Source of the DNA: Mycoplasmopsis gallinacea
Lineage (GTDB): Bacteria; Bacillota_I; Bacilli_A; Mycoplasmatales; Metamycoplasmataceae
Reading direction: 5' to 3'
Assembly (NCBI RefSeq): GCF_900660495.1
Contig: NZ_LR214950.1
Span: 434,001-498,000 of the forward strand
DNA length: 64,000 nt
Every line of letters starts with the position of its first letter. Positions within the stretch are counted from its first letter, which is position 1. The position numbers and the translations under genes were made by a program. Below the pieces are notes generated by a model, which was given only the letters and a program-made list of their open reading frames with translations, was not told the DNA's origin and did not search any database. Shown one piece after another: positions 42,043 to 53,853 of the stretch.

Positions 42043-42108
42043 AAAAACTAGGATACAAATTCTAGCGAAACTGGGAACTTAGGATATTTTAGGAGTATTT
42101 TTTATATC
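42043..42108. repeat. IS3-end-like relic and shared 25-bp block before parC
   Basis: AAAACTAGGATACAAAT (from 42044) resembles the IS3 right terminal repeat, and CGAAACTGGGAAC (42066-42078) resembles the left one. Directly after, 42084-42108 repeats 37485-37509 exactly. These are best read as debris of an older copy or recombination event. Confidence 0.4.
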
Positions 42109-42146
42109 TTGGTAAAATTTAAAATGTAAAAATATGGGGTTATTTT

Positions 42147-44720
42147 ATGAATAAAAACAAAGTTATTGAAAAAATTATTAATGAATCACTTGAAAAAATT
42201 ATGTCTGATCGTTTCGGAAAATACTCTAAATACGTTATTCAACAAAGAGCGCTTCCTGATGTTAGAGATGGCCTTAAACCAGTTCAAAGAAGAATTTTAT
42301 ACTCAATGTTTGGGCTTGGTTTAGACTTTGATAAACCATATAAAAAATCAGCTCGTGTAGTTGGTGATGTTATTGGTAAATATCACCCGCATGGTGATTC
42401 ATCAGTTTATGAAGCCATGGTTAATATGGCTCAATGATGAAAAAGTAATGTGCCACTTTTAGATATGCACGGAAATATCGGATCAATTGATGATGACCCT
42501 GCAGCTGCTATGCGTTATACCGAAGTTAGAATGTCAAAAATTACAAAGTACATTCTTAATGATATTAAGAAAAACACAGTAACTTTTGCTCCTAACTTTG
42601 ACGATTCTGAAATTGAACCAACTGTTTTACCTTCGATTTTCCCTAACATTTTAATTAACGGAACTAAAGGGATTGCTATTGGTATGGCTACTGAAATGCC
42701 ACCACATAACTTAGCTGAAATTATTGATGCAAGTATTTTTAGAATTAAAAATCCTAAGTCTAATTTAGAACAAATTCTTTCAATTGTAAAAGGTCCTGAC
42801 TTTCCAACTGGTGGGGTTATCAAAGGAATTAAAGGAATTGTTGAAGCCTTTGACAAAGGGAGAAACGAAAAAGAAAAAATTCGTTTATTTGCTAAATATA
42901 GAATTTTTGAAGATAAAAATAACAAATATATAGAAATTACTGAAATTCCTTTTGGTGTAATTAAATCTAAGTTAGTTTATGAAATCGATATGTTAATTAA
43001 CAAAAAAGATATTGATGGAATTGAAGAAATTAAGGATCAATCTGACCGTAATGGAATTAACATTTTAATTACTCTTTCAAAAGATGCTAATGAACAAAGT
43101 ATTTTAAGTTACTTAATGCAAAAAACTCAGCTCCAAGTTACTTATTCATACAACAATGTTGTTATTGATCAAAATTCACCTAAAAACTATGGAATTTTGG
43201 GGTTATTAGACTCATATTTAGTTCATGTAAAAGAAATTAAAACTAAAACTTTAATTTACGATTTAGAGAAAAATAAACTTCGTTTAGAAATTGTTGATGG
43301 ATTTATTAAAGTTAGCGAAATCACTGATGAAGTTATTGAAGTAATTAGAAATGCTGAAGGCTCAAAAGCTGGTGTTATTGAAGCTCTTATTCAAAACTTT
43401 GCCTTCACTAAAAACCAAGCCACAGCTATTGCGGAATTAAGACTTTACCGTCTTAGCAAAACAGATAAGCAAGCTTATTTAAATGAAAGAGAAGAACTTT
43501 TAAGTGCTATTTCTAGAATCGAGCTTCTTTTAAACAATGAAAAAGAATTTAACAAATTCATCATTGCTCAACTTAAAGAAATTAAAGATCAATTTGCAAC
43601 TGAAAGAAAAACAATTATTGAAGAAGATGAATTTGACTTTAGCTACGAACAAACTGACTTAGTTAAAGAAGAACAGGTGCAAATTGGAATTTCTCGTTTT
43701 GGATACTTAAAGAGAATTTCACAAAAAGTAGCTGAATCTAACGCAATGCTAACTTATGCTCTTAAAGAAGAAGATTATCTTATTAGATACAACACTTTTA
43801 ATACATTAAATAATTTATTAATTTTCACTAACCTTGGAAATTACGCAATTGTCCCAATTTTTAAAATTAGCGAATCAAAATGAAAAGATTTAGGGGTTCA
43901 TTTATCTGAATTTGTCAATGTGCGTCCAGATGAAGAAATTGTTGCTCTTTATGAAGTAGATTCATGAGATAAAAACCTTTTTGTGGCGCTTGGAAGCCAA
44001 AAAGGAATGTTCAAAAAAGTTGCTTTAAAAGAATTTGAAGTTTCTAGAATTAACAAAAAATACACAGCTATGCCACTTGCTGATAATGATAAAATTGTTA
44101 ATGCAACAATTAGTGATAACACTAAAGATATTGTAATTATTACTAATAGTGGATATGTAACTCGTTATTCAGAAAATGACATTGCGCAATATAGTCCTAA
44201 AGCTAAAGGAAATAAAGGTTTATACCTTTCGTTAAATGATCAAGTTGCTAACTTTGAAACTTTAAACCCAGATCAAAGTCTTGCAATGTTAAATAGTGAT
44301 AGAATCTTTAAATCAATTCCGCTCACTAAAATTCCATATATCCCTAAAAACATTAAGGGAAAACAAATTTTTAAAGACTTTAAACTTAATGAAAAAACAC
44401 TTCTTTGAGATTTAACTATTTATAATGATGTTTTAGATATTTTAGCTAAAGATGATGATCAAAAAAGTTATTTAGATAACTTAGACAATATTTATCAAAA
44501 ACAAGATGGACACATTAAAGCTAACATTGATAACCTAATTATGGTTAAATTCAACAAAAATGCTAAACTTAATTTTGATCCAAGTCAAAAAACCAAGGTT
44601 GTTCAAAACATCAAAGAAGAAAAACAATCATATTCAATTTTAGAAAAAGAGCTTTTTGATCGCGAAAATAGCTTAGATGAACTTTTAAGTAGATTGGACA
44701 AAAATTTAGGTAAAAAATAA
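42147..44720 (+). CDS. parC: DNA topoisomerase IV subunit A
   Basis: 857 aa. Type II topoisomerase strand-passage subunit. [38 protein letters not shown] and the catalytic tyrosine in [12 protein letters not shown] are present; [10 protein letters not shown] is the ParC rather than GyrA form. The C-terminal beta-pinwheel has no canonical GyrA box (KGNKGLYLS at that place), again favouring ParC. The quinolone-region Ser of DSSVY is wild type. Two consecutive UGA Trp codons (AQWWKSN). parE, normally just upstream, is not here. GGGGT lies before the ATG. Confidence 0.93.
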
Positions 44721-44727
44721 TCACATT

Positions 44728-44752
44728 CGCTTGCTAATGCAAGCGTTTTTTC
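44728..44752 (+). terminator. parC terminator
   Basis: CGCTTGC-TAAT-GCAAGCG followed by TTTTTTC, 8 bases after the parC stop. Confidence 0.92.
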
Positions 44753-44856
44753 TTACTTGTTTTTTCTCTATCAAAGAATTTTTAAGTATAAAAAATGCTA
44801 ATGCTCACTATTTATAGACTTATTAGTTCACTCCAGTATAATCTTCACCCAAAGAT

Positions 44857-44905
44857 AAAGACACAACAAAAGCGCGCCTTATGTCAAGGCTTTTCTTGTG
44901 TCTTT
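44857..44905. other. Long hairpin between convergent genes
   Basis: AAAGACACAA-C-AAAAGC ... GCTTTT-C-TTGTGTCTTT, 17 bp with one mismatch. Symmetrical, with no clear U run after it. It lies between parC and the minus-strand gene ending at 45011 and may be an extra terminator or a relic of a mobile element. Confidence 0.5.
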
Positions 44906-44949
44906 GAAACATCAATGCAACCGATAATTGAGAAAATTGTTCTAAATAT

Positions 44950-45000
44950 GCAAAAAAAATGAAATATGATTATGTCCATATTTCGTATCCTTGTTTAAAA
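44950..45000 (+). mobile_element. Relic of an IS3 right end
   Basis: GAAATATGATTATGTCCAT and TTTCGTATCCTTGTTTAAAA match the right end of the complete IS3 element (37444-37483) with about five changes over 40 bases, including the hairpin. No transposase sequence remains. Confidence 0.65.
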
Positions 45001-45010
45001 TTCAGGGTTT

Positions 45011-46774
45011 TTAATTTAAAGGTAACTCAATTTGCTTATTGAAGGTGTATATTTTGTCAGGTTCTTTTACGCTTGAACGAGCTTGTAATTCAAAAAGAAC
45101 TTTTCATGCATTACCATTCTCATTTAGTTCGGAAGTGACAATTTTATTAATTTGAATATCATTAAAGAAAAAACGCTCTTTTTCCGCATTGCTTATTTTA
45201 TGAACTTCAAAATCAGAAATTTCAAGCTTGTTTCTTGGTTTATTTACTGATTGCTCTTTAATTGTGATTGAAAGAGATTTGGTTGCAATATAATCTGTAA
45301 TTAACTTTTTGTTATATTCTTCATAAAGATTTGTTCCAATGTTTATTGGAGCAGCCTGATTTTCAAGGAAAATTTCAAGAACATCCCCAGGAGCATTAAA
45401 ACCGTTATCAATACCGCTAATTGCACTAGTCCTAAATGTTAATAATACTCATTTTTCGAATCTTAAAGGATTTTCATCTAAAACGTGATCAGTCGTTAAT
45501 TCTTCAGAAGCGATTTGAGTTTCTAAAGCTCTAACAATTTGACCTTCTTTGATTAATCACACATCGTTTTTACCATTTTCAGGATTGACGAAGTTTATTT
45601 CTTTTCCTATATTTTTAGGATCAAGGTGTTCATTAATATATGAAGCACTGTAATTGTGTCCAGGGTGCCCTTTGTAATAAATATTATAATCTTGAGCATA
45701 TTTAGAAGCTATATATTTAACTCTATCAATATCTGAATCATAACTTGTTCCAATTATAATTATTGAAGGTTTCTGGTTTTGCTGATAATCACCTTTTACT
45801 ATATCCCTTTCTTTTTCTCAATCTAAACCAATAATTTTTCCTCAGTGTGTAAAAAGTCTTTTATTATTTCTGTCTCTGGTGCTAAAAATAAAATCTTTAA
45901 TTTCTTTTGGAGAAAGATTTTCACCCGTAGCACCTTTTTCTTGTTCAAAAAATGGCTTGATATTTCTAATTTTTTTATTTGTTAAACTTTTAACTGCGTC
46001 ATATTCAGAAAGATAACTAACTATATTTGGGTAAAAATTAGTTATTAAATATTGACTAATTCTATCAATATACTTTGGAGCATTTTTTAGAGGAAGTCCT
46101 GTTTGAGCGTCTAAATAAAGATCATAAACTAATGGCACATATCTTTGAGAGACTCATTGTCCTGTTGCAAGTGAATCTTCAATACCTACAATTGCAACGT
46201 TGTGATATTTATTCACTAAATTTGAATATTCCATTTCATTTCGAAAATGGTCTGAATTCATGAAAAAGTTAATTTTTTTATCAGGGTTTGCAGCTATTAT
46301 TTTTTCAAAATATTTTATAGCTTCTAAATCAGAAATGGAACCTAAATCTTCAACAGTAGATTTGTTATATGAATTTTGAGCGCTTGATGGGTCTTGCTCA
46401 GTTGGTAATTTACGAACATTTTTAAGAAAATCTTCAAAAAATTCTTTATTTAATGGTTTTTGAAAAAGTAATTTTGAAGTATAAAGAAAATGAACTTCAC
46501 TTTTTGAAAGCATTGCTAATCTGACCAAATTAAAAAAGGGCATAATTCCGTAAGTAGAAAAATATAAATTTATATCAGCTTTATCTTGAAGTTCTAAAAT
46601 ACTTGAATTTGATTTTAATTCATTATTTAGATCATAAGTAATTGTATTTAAAACTGGTGATGTTTTTTGAACTTTTCTTTGGTTAGATAATATAGCTAAG
46701 GTTGTTGTAGGAATAGCAATTACAGCAGCACTAGCAGCAGCTGTTAAAATAGCTAATTTTGTTGTTCTTTTCAT
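45011..46774 (-). CDS. Anchored GT80-like (sialyltransferase-like) protein 1
   Basis: 587 aa. N-terminal membrane anchor (LAILTAAASAAVIAIPTTTL), then a region whose motif order follows family GT80 sialyltransferases: a beta strand and helix with an acidic pair (VAIVGIEDS, about residue 200), then IIIIGTSYDSD, and YNIYYKGHPGHN, the counterpart of the GT80 KGHP motif that binds CMP. This is motif-level inference. The protein would act outside the membrane, odd for a nucleotide-sugar enzyme. It lacks a Shine-Dalgarno; TATAAT lies 7 bases before the ATG. The gene is divergent from 46827. Confidence 0.75.
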
Positions 46775-46781
46775 AACTTAA

Positions 46782-46820
46782 ATTATATTTAAAATAATAA
46801 AAGATAAAAAGAATTATAAT
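46782..46820. promoter_or_regulatory. Divergent leaderless promoters
   Basis: TATAAT at 46782-46787 (minus, 7 bases before the ATG at 46774) and at 46815-46820 (plus, 6 bases before the ATG at 46827). With transcription starting 6-7 bases after the -10, both mRNAs would begin at the start codon. Confidence 0.6.
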
Positions 46821-46826
46821 ATCACC

Positions 46827-47429
46827 ATGAAACAGTTATATAAAATTTTTGATTCTAATTTATATAAAAAAAACTTTTTATTTTTTAATGTTATGCAAAT
46901 AATTGATGTATTAGGATTAATTTTAATTGTATGTGGTGCTTTTTGCTCATTGCCTCTCCATAATATCCTATTACAATTTGACTTAGATATGCTCGGAAAT
47001 TATACATTTATTGGCCCTATCATTTGGTTAGGAGTATCTTTGATTTTAGTAAAGATAATATTGCTTATTATTTTATTTTTTATTAATAAATCTGATAAAT
47101 TAAGAAGTGTTTTGGCTATTTTATATAGCTTAATTCTTCCTTTTTGATTTCAAACTTTGGTTAAAAAACAATTAATTGTTAATTCAAAAACTAAAGAAGA
47201 ACAAAAAGAGATATTTTCTAAACAACTTATTAATAATTTCTTTATTTTTATCTTTCTATTTGTTGTATTTGCTGTTTTAATCGCAACATATACACAGTTT
47301 TTTAGAATTTACTTTTATTATTCATATTACAAATTTTTATGAATGGATCTAATTTGTCTTAGTTCTATATCTCTTGTTGTGCTTAATTCAATTCTTTTAA
47401 ATAGCTATATTAAACTTAAAAAGCTGTAA
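46827..47429 (+). CDS. Membrane protein of unknown function
   Basis: 200 aa, with four or five membrane segments (FFNVMQIIDVLGLILIVCGA, PIIWLGVSLILVKIILLIIL, VLAILYSLILPFWF, FFIFIFLFVVFAVLIATY, LICLSSISLVVLNSILL). No family recognised. No ribosome-binding site: the ATG follows TATAAT-ATCACC directly. UGA Trp twice (PFWFQTL and FLWMDL). Confidence 0.75.
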
Positions 47430-47573
47430 TTAAGTTATAAAACCACATACAAAAAATATAATTTATTTGAGCGTAACTTCAAATACAACAAAACAAAAAT
47501 ACAAAAAAGTATACATATAACCTTGCATTTTCTTCTGTTTTCGAGTTCCTAGCTACAATTCAACTTACAATAA
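47430..47573. other. Spacer without a recognised feature
   Basis: AT-rich, with no ORF. TTTTCGAGTTCCTAGCT near 47539-47555 loosely recalls the IS3 right end, but too weakly to call. Confidence 0.3.
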
Positions 47574-47617
47574 AAAACCACTAATAGGTCTTATTTATAG
47601 ACATATTAGTGGTTTTA
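47574..47617. terminator. Bidirectional terminator
   Basis: AAAACCACTAATAGGTCT / AGACATATTAGTGGTTTT with a short loop, between convergent genes ending at 47429 and 47624. Confidence 0.8.
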
Positions 47618-47623
47618 AATATT

Positions 47624-49663
47624 TTAATTTTCTTTAAGGAAAGTGTTCATATCTATTCAATCCTCTTTACTTGGAAAATAATCAATATTTACAAAGTAAT
47701 CATAAACATCTTCCATATTTTTAATGTTGGTTTTATATGCTTCTTGTGGGTCTGAGTAATATTTATCTCGATAAATTAAGTTGAAAGTGTTGGAAATTGG
47801 GAAATTTCTAAAACTTACAAAAGTTTTGATTTTCTCTTTATCTCAATTTAAATTCGTATTAAGTAAGCTCATTGTGGTAAGAATTGTTGTTGTGGTTGCT
47901 TGAATTCCATGTAAAGTAGTTTTTGAATCTCTATTTTGATCAAATAAAATTGACTGATTAATTTTAATATTATTTAAATCATTTGAAAGCATAAGTTCTC
48001 AAGCAATATTTGGATTTAAAATAATAGCAATTTGATCTGTATCTTCGCCTAAAAGGAAACTGACATATTCTTTAGCAATTTCTTTATCGTAGCTTGCATG
48101 TAATTTAAAAAATCAGTTATATTTTGAAGGCGGATAAAGTTTTTTCATTTTAGCAAAATAATCTTGAATTTCTTTATAAGTACGTTTATTTTGATCAATT
48201 CTTCACTTACCATTTTTGTCTTTTTTAAAAAGTGAGGATCCCATAAAAATTAAATTCTTTTTATTTAGATCGTAATGCTCTCTTCCTTGCATTATAAAAT
48301 CTAAGAAAGTTCCATTTGGCACTTTATTTACCTTTAAAAAGTCACTTACAAAATCATTGCCATTTGTAAATTCAACCATATTAGTAATTTCGTATGGGTT
48401 TAATGGATATTGTTCTATTTTGATCTTTGCTCAGCTTTTATTAATAGAATCCATTTCCTTGTTAAATTTATCAATATAACCTCTTTCTAGATTAAATATT
48501 TTTACTTTTTCGTCTAATTGCAAGAAATGATGATAATCAATTAGTATTTTGCTTAGATTTTTGTCATTTTGGAACCGATTTCATTTTGTTATTAGCTCTT
48601 TCTTGGTATAAAATTTACTTTGTTTTAACACCCACTTTTTATAGTCATCTAGAAAATAGACTTGTTGAGCATTTCCATCGCTTAAAAGAACTATTTTATT
48701 AGCATGTTTAAAAATTCAATTTTTGAACTTTTCATTTTCTAATGATATCAGACTTAGTGCAGGTAAATAGAAATCAAATTTGTTGATTCCTGCATCAAGA
48801 TAAGGTTTTAGATATGTTTCAATCTCATTTACAGATTTGAAAAATGTATGATAAGAGTTATCAATGTTATTAATATATTTAGTGTTATCAATTGTTAAAA
48901 CTCTTCCATCATTTATATTTCACTGATGATTTTTAAAATCATAAACAGACTTAAATTTAGATGTTAAATGCTCTAAATCAAATCTTTGAGTCCCGGGGCG
49001 ACTAAGTGCATCAGAAGTTTTTCAAACCTCTGAATTTATAAAAAATAAAACATCATTGTATGGTGTATTTGCGCTACTATTTGCACTAAGCTGCCCAATT
49101 GATAGAAGCATACTCGAAAGATAAACCTGTGCTGCATGTCTTGTAATAAAAACACTTGGATATTCATTAGAAGCTGAGTCAATTATTTCATTGATAAACG
49201 GACGGAAAAAACTATCTTTTTTGATTAATTTAACACCTGTTTTTAAACCTTTTAGCTCCATTTGCTTGTTACGAAACTCGGTACTTAATTGATCAATTTT
49301 ATTTTGGTTTTCAATAAAAATAGATTTTTTTGCTTTTAGATCTATTTTGTCATCATATAACACTTTTATTAAATTTTGTAAATTAACTTGCATTTGAATT
49401 ATTTTTCGATTATTTATTTCAAGATTGTTTTGTAAAATAGCTATTTTTTCCAAATTTTGATTAGATTCTTTTTCTATAATAAGCATATTATTTCAAGAAT
49501 TAATAATACTAGTTAGCTTATCAGTTTCATATTCTTGATCGGTGTAGCTTTTAGCAAGCATCTCAGCTGTTAATTCTTCTTCGCTTGCACAAGAACTTAT
49601 TGCAAAAGTAGTTGTTACTAAAGAAGTTGGGATTAATGCTAAATTTCAAATTTTCTTTCTCAT
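47624..49663 (-). CDS. GT80-like (sialyltransferase-like) lipoprotein 2
   Basis: 679 aa. Signal peptide with lipobox FAISSC (Cys 25), a coiled-coil-like helical region (about 60-140), then a GT80-like part: IVLLSDGNAQQVYFLDDYKKW (compare the DDGS segment), LIFMGSSLFKK, KYNWFFKLHASYDKE in the place of KGHP, and IAIILNPNIAWELMLSND in the place of the IPANIxFE segment. The His is kept but the Pro is Ala. Same architecture as the 45011-46774 protein, so they are paralogues. May be a binding rather than an active form. AAGGATATTTT precedes the ATG. Confidence 0.75.
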
Positions 49664-49759
49664 AAAATATCCTTAAAAATATGTATATAAATATTATAAA
49701 TTCATTTAAAAATTAACTTTAAAATATATTGAAAACATCTTATTTTTAATTCAAAAATG

Positions 49760-49765
49760 TATAAT
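49760..49765 (+). promoter_or_regulatory. -10 box of uvrB (leaderless)
   Basis: TATAAT, 7 bases before the uvrB ATG, and no Shine-Dalgarno in between (TAAACCT). Confidence 0.6.
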
Positions 49766-49772
49766 TAAACCT

Positions 49773-51761
49773 ATGGGAATTTATAAATTACATTCAAATT
49801 ATGAGCCAAAAGGTGATCAACCAAAAGCTATTAAAGAAATAGTTGAAAACATTAAAGACGGAATTGATCAACAAGTGCTTTTAGGGGTTACAGGTAGTGG
49901 TAAAACTTTCACTATTGCCAATGTTATTAAAGAATTTGATAAGCCTGTGCTTATTCTTTCGCATAACAAAACTTTAGCTAGCCAGCTTTATAGCGAGCTT
50001 AAATCATTCTTTCCTGAAAATGCAGTTGAATATTACATTAGTTATTTTGATTACTATCGTCCTGAAGCTTATATGCCTACAACCGACACTTACATTGAAA
50101 AAGATTCAAAAACTAATGAACAAATTGAAATTTTAAGAATGAGTGCAATTAACTCACTTTTAACAAGAAAAGATACTATTGTAATTGCTAGTGTTAGTGC
50201 TATTTACGGGGCTTTAAATCCTGAAATTTATAAAGATAGTTTCTTTAGATTCTATACCAGCATGAAAATTTCAGTGAAAGAATTTACCAAAAGATTAATC
50301 CAAATCAAATATGATCGAAATGATGTAGATCAAGCACCTGGAGAATTTACTGTGAAAGGTGATAACATCATCATTAGACCTGCAGATAGCGAAGATAAAG
50401 CAATTCGGATTAGCTTTTTTGGTGATGAAGTTGATGAAATTGCCGAAGTTGATCCAGTAACTAAAAATGTTATTAAAAAAGTTAATATTTACAATTTATC
50501 ACCTGGGGATGCTTATGCAACTGATAATTCAATTTTTGATATTGTAATACCAAAAATTGAAAAAGAGCTTGAAGATAGACTTAAAGAATTTAAAAATGAA
50601 GGTAAGGTTTTAGAACTTACCCGGCTAAATCAAAGAATTAAAAATGATATCGATGATATGAAAGAATTTGGAATGTGTAAGGGGATTGAGAATTACTCAA
50701 TGTACCTTGACCAAAGAACCTTTGGTGAAAGACCTTATACCATTATGGATTATTTTCCGAAAGATTCACTGATGTTTATTGATGAATCGCATATGTTTGT
50801 TCCACAATTAAATGCAATGTACAAAGGTGATCGTTCACGTAAAGAATCACTTGTTGAATATGGATTTAGATTACCTAGTGCACTTGAAAATAGACCCTTA
50901 CAATTTAATGAATGAGAAACTGAATTTAACTTCAAAAAAATTTTTATTTCAGCTACTCCTGGGGATTATGAACTAGATCAAACAAACGGACTTGTAACTC
51001 GTTTATATGTGCGTCCAACAGGTTTACTTGATCCAGAAATCATTATAAAACCTACCAAAAACCAAATTGAAGATATTTATGATACCATTATTACTCAGCG
51101 ACAAACAGGTGAAAAAACTATTATTTTAACAACTACTAAAAGAATGGCTGAAGAATTATCTACTTACTTAATTGAAAGAGATATTAAGGCAGCTTATATC
51201 CATTCAGAGCATAACACTTTTGTTAGAAATGAAATTCTAAGAAAGCTTAGATCAGGAATTTATGAAGTTGTTATTGGAATTAACTTACTTAGAGAAGGGA
51301 TTGACCTACCGGAAGTATCTAAAGTTATTGTTCTAGATGCTGATAAAGAAAGCTTTATGCGTAATGCACGCAGTTTAATTCAGATTACGGGGCGTGCAGC
51401 TAGAAATGCAAATGGTCAAGCTATTTTCTATGCTGATAGTATTTCAAAAAGCATGAAAATTTGCATCGATGATAACAAAGAAAAACGTGAATTACAAATT
51501 GCATACAATAAAAAACACGGAATTGTTCCAAAAACCATTATTAAACCTATTGCAGAGCCAATTCATGGTCATGACATTATGAATGCAGTTGAATTAATTC
51601 TTGATAAGCAAAAAAAATCTGGAGATTCACAAAAAATGAACAAAAAATCAAAAGATATGCTTATCCAAGAAATTAAAGATCAAATGAATGAAGCAGCTAA
51701 AGCTCTAGATTATGAAAGAGCAATTGAACTTAGAGACATTCTTTTAGAATTGCAAAAATAG
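49773..51761 (+). CDS. uvrB: UvrABC system protein B
   Basis: 662 aa. Damage-verifying helicase of nucleotide excision repair. Walker A GVTGSGKT (residues about 39-46), the beta-hairpin region [23 protein letters not shown] helicase motif [23 protein letters not shown] motif VI, and the C-terminal UVR domain ([19 protein letters not shown]) that binds UvrC. UGA Trp in QFNEWETEF. uvrA and uvrC are not adjacent. It begins without a ribosome-binding site. Confidence 0.98.
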
Positions 51762-51764
51762 CGC

Positions 51765-51799
51765 AAAAAACTTAAAGTTTATAGCTTTAAGTTTTTTTC
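51765..51799 (+). terminator. uvrB terminator
   Basis: AAAAAACTTAAAG / CTTTAAGTTTTTTT with a 7-nt loop, directly after the uvrB stop; also usable by the convergent gene ending at 51832. Confidence 0.85.
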
Positions 51800-51831
51800 A
51801 AGTTTCCCACTTAGTAGTATAAATTTATCAA

Positions 51832-53352
51832 TTATTTAGATTTTTTGTTTCTCAAATTATTTATTTTGATTTTCTTTATTGCTTCCTTTGACACTTCAAA
51901 ACTAAAGGTTTCAGAGAAAATTTTAGTTTGGTCACCAATTTTGCTTAAATAATTAGCGATCTCTATTACCTTTATTTCTTCAGTTGTATCAAATATAAAT
52001 TTAAAATATACTTTTCTATTGTCAAATTCTTTACTAAAAATACGTAAAGCATCATAAATTGAACTAGTGAAATTTCTCATTGATATGAGAAATTCTTTAT
52101 TTAATTCTTCTTTTTTAAAATCAATAATTTTAATAGTAATTAAAATATGATGATTTTTCTCTTTTGAGATAGCATATAAAATTTCTTCAATTATTTCTTT
52201 AGATTTTATAACATCTTCGTGAAAATTTAATTTGTCCTTGTATTGTATTTCACCACCAATTCCATATGATTGAATATCTTTTTTATTTAACAATATGAAA
52301 ACTACAAGAACAATAAAAGATACAGATAATAAACCTAAAAGTGAAAATCCTATATAGATGAACACATTTCTTGATAACTCTTCATTTCAAATCCCTAAAC
52401 CTTGGAACACATCAAAAAAGATGCTAGTAGAAACAAATAATAAAGCAAAAATTAAAGTACAAATATAAATGTATTTTTTAGTTTTTCTTACTTTCTTTAT
52501 TTCTTTGTTCTTTTTAGTGTTTTCTGATTTTAAAGCTGTATAAACTTCTCCTAAAAGATCATTGTTATTTAAACAATGAATTGTTAGATCTGAATTTAAT
52601 TGTTTTGATTCTAAATATTCTTTTATTTTTTGTTCTCAGTTTTTATCTCTATGTGAATCCTCGACTATATTTTTCACATATACTAAAGCACTTTCTAAAT
52701 TTTCTCTCTTTTTAATGTTGTTCAATAACATTTTAAATTCTTCACTTTTATCAGGTTTTGTTTTACTAATGAGTTCTAAAATAACATCTCTAAGTTCAAT
52801 TTTATAAGACTCGTTTAAAGAAAGCAAAATATCATAACCTGCATTTTCTTTGTTTTTATCTTGGATTTCTTTTCATTTTTTTAAATCATCACAATTAATG
52901 TCTTTTAAACCCACTTTTTCGTAATATTGTTCTAATTCTTCTTTTTTGTAAGGCGATTTAATATAACCATTTTTTGATAAATTTTCTTTTATGATGTTTT
53001 CAACCACATCTTTATATAAAGATTTATCTGCTTTTTGATCTTTTTGCTCTAATTTACCTTTTTCATGTCCATTATCATTTGAATAAGTTGATTCAGAACC
53101 AAAGAATTTATACTCTGTTTTTTCACTTAACAACTTATCAATTTCATTATCTTTTAAATCAAAATTACTTTTGAATTTATCAATATCACCTTTTTTTGTC
53201 TTAATATAAAGAAGAAAAAGATTGATTAAAAAGAAAAGAGTTTGATCAGATACATCTTTTGAATAAATATCTTTGTAATATTTTCTAGTTTTATTTATTG
53301 TTTCTTTTAATGAATATTCTTTTTCAGTAATTTTTTTGTTTTCAACACTCAT
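51832..53352 (-). CDS. Large helical protein with two central membrane segments
   Basis: 506 aa, no family recognised. Residues 1-290 are hydrophilic and Lys/Glu/Asp-rich with repeated 'KKEELEQYYEK'-type helices; two membrane segments follow (YIYICTLIFALLFVSTSIFF and IYIGFSLLGLLSVSFIVLVV), and then a cytoplasmic-looking 130-residue domain (HHILITIKIIDFKKEEL, FIFDTTEEIKVIEIANYL). There is no signal peptide, so both large domains probably face the cytoplasm. AAAGGGTAATT precedes the ATG. Confidence 0.78.
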
Positions 53353-53392
53353 AATTACCCTTTCTTTAAAAAAATATAGTAAAAACTAAGTC

Positions 53393-53851
53393 TTAAGACT
53401 TAATTTTTACTATATATTTGGTTACCTTTTCTACAACGTCATTAATCCCAGGACAATGTGTTTCATTTGGGAAAAATAAGGCAAATGTACCCGGTGTAAG
53501 TTCAATTTCCACATCTTTATTTGGTTCATTAAAGAACACAACATCATTTTCTTTGTTATATTCTGAAATAATAGTTGTAGTTTCAAGTTGTGTATGTGGG
53601 TTATATACAATTTTTTCAGGCTGAGCTCCATAAAGGTGAATATCAAAGTGATTGTGGTGAATTTCACAAATTGGATTAGCATATCTTCGAGCATCAAATG
53701 TACCTTTTTTGATAAGTACATTTTCATTAATTGTAGTTACTCCTTCAGGAATTTGTGTGTAATCATTTTCCATCAATCACTCAATTGAAGCATCTAAATC
53801 TTTGCTCATTCCTTTGTATTTTTTTAAATTTGTTAATTTATCAAAAATCAT
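53393..53851 (-). CDS. YhcH/YjgK/YiaL (NanQ/EbgC) family protein
   Basis: 152 aa, the family's usual length. A cupin-fold: EIHHNHFDIHLYGAQPEKI carries the metal-binding residues and PGTFALFFPNETHCPGI the C-terminal His. Members act as sugar anomerases, for example on N-acetylneuraminate (NanQ), and often sit in sialic acid or host-glycan clusters. Starts MIFDKLTNLKKYKG; its ATG is 2 bases after the stop of the upstream kinase, so the two genes form an operon. Confidence 0.88.
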
Positions 53852-53853
53852 AA

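Noticed and set aside
42515-42925. 136-codon minus-strand ORF inside parC
   Set aside because: It is a shadow of the parC coding frame, with no start signal and no recognisable protein.
47480-47560. Another IS3-end relic
   Set aside because: Only a short, poor match to the right terminal repeat; indistinguishable from chance in AT-rich sequence.
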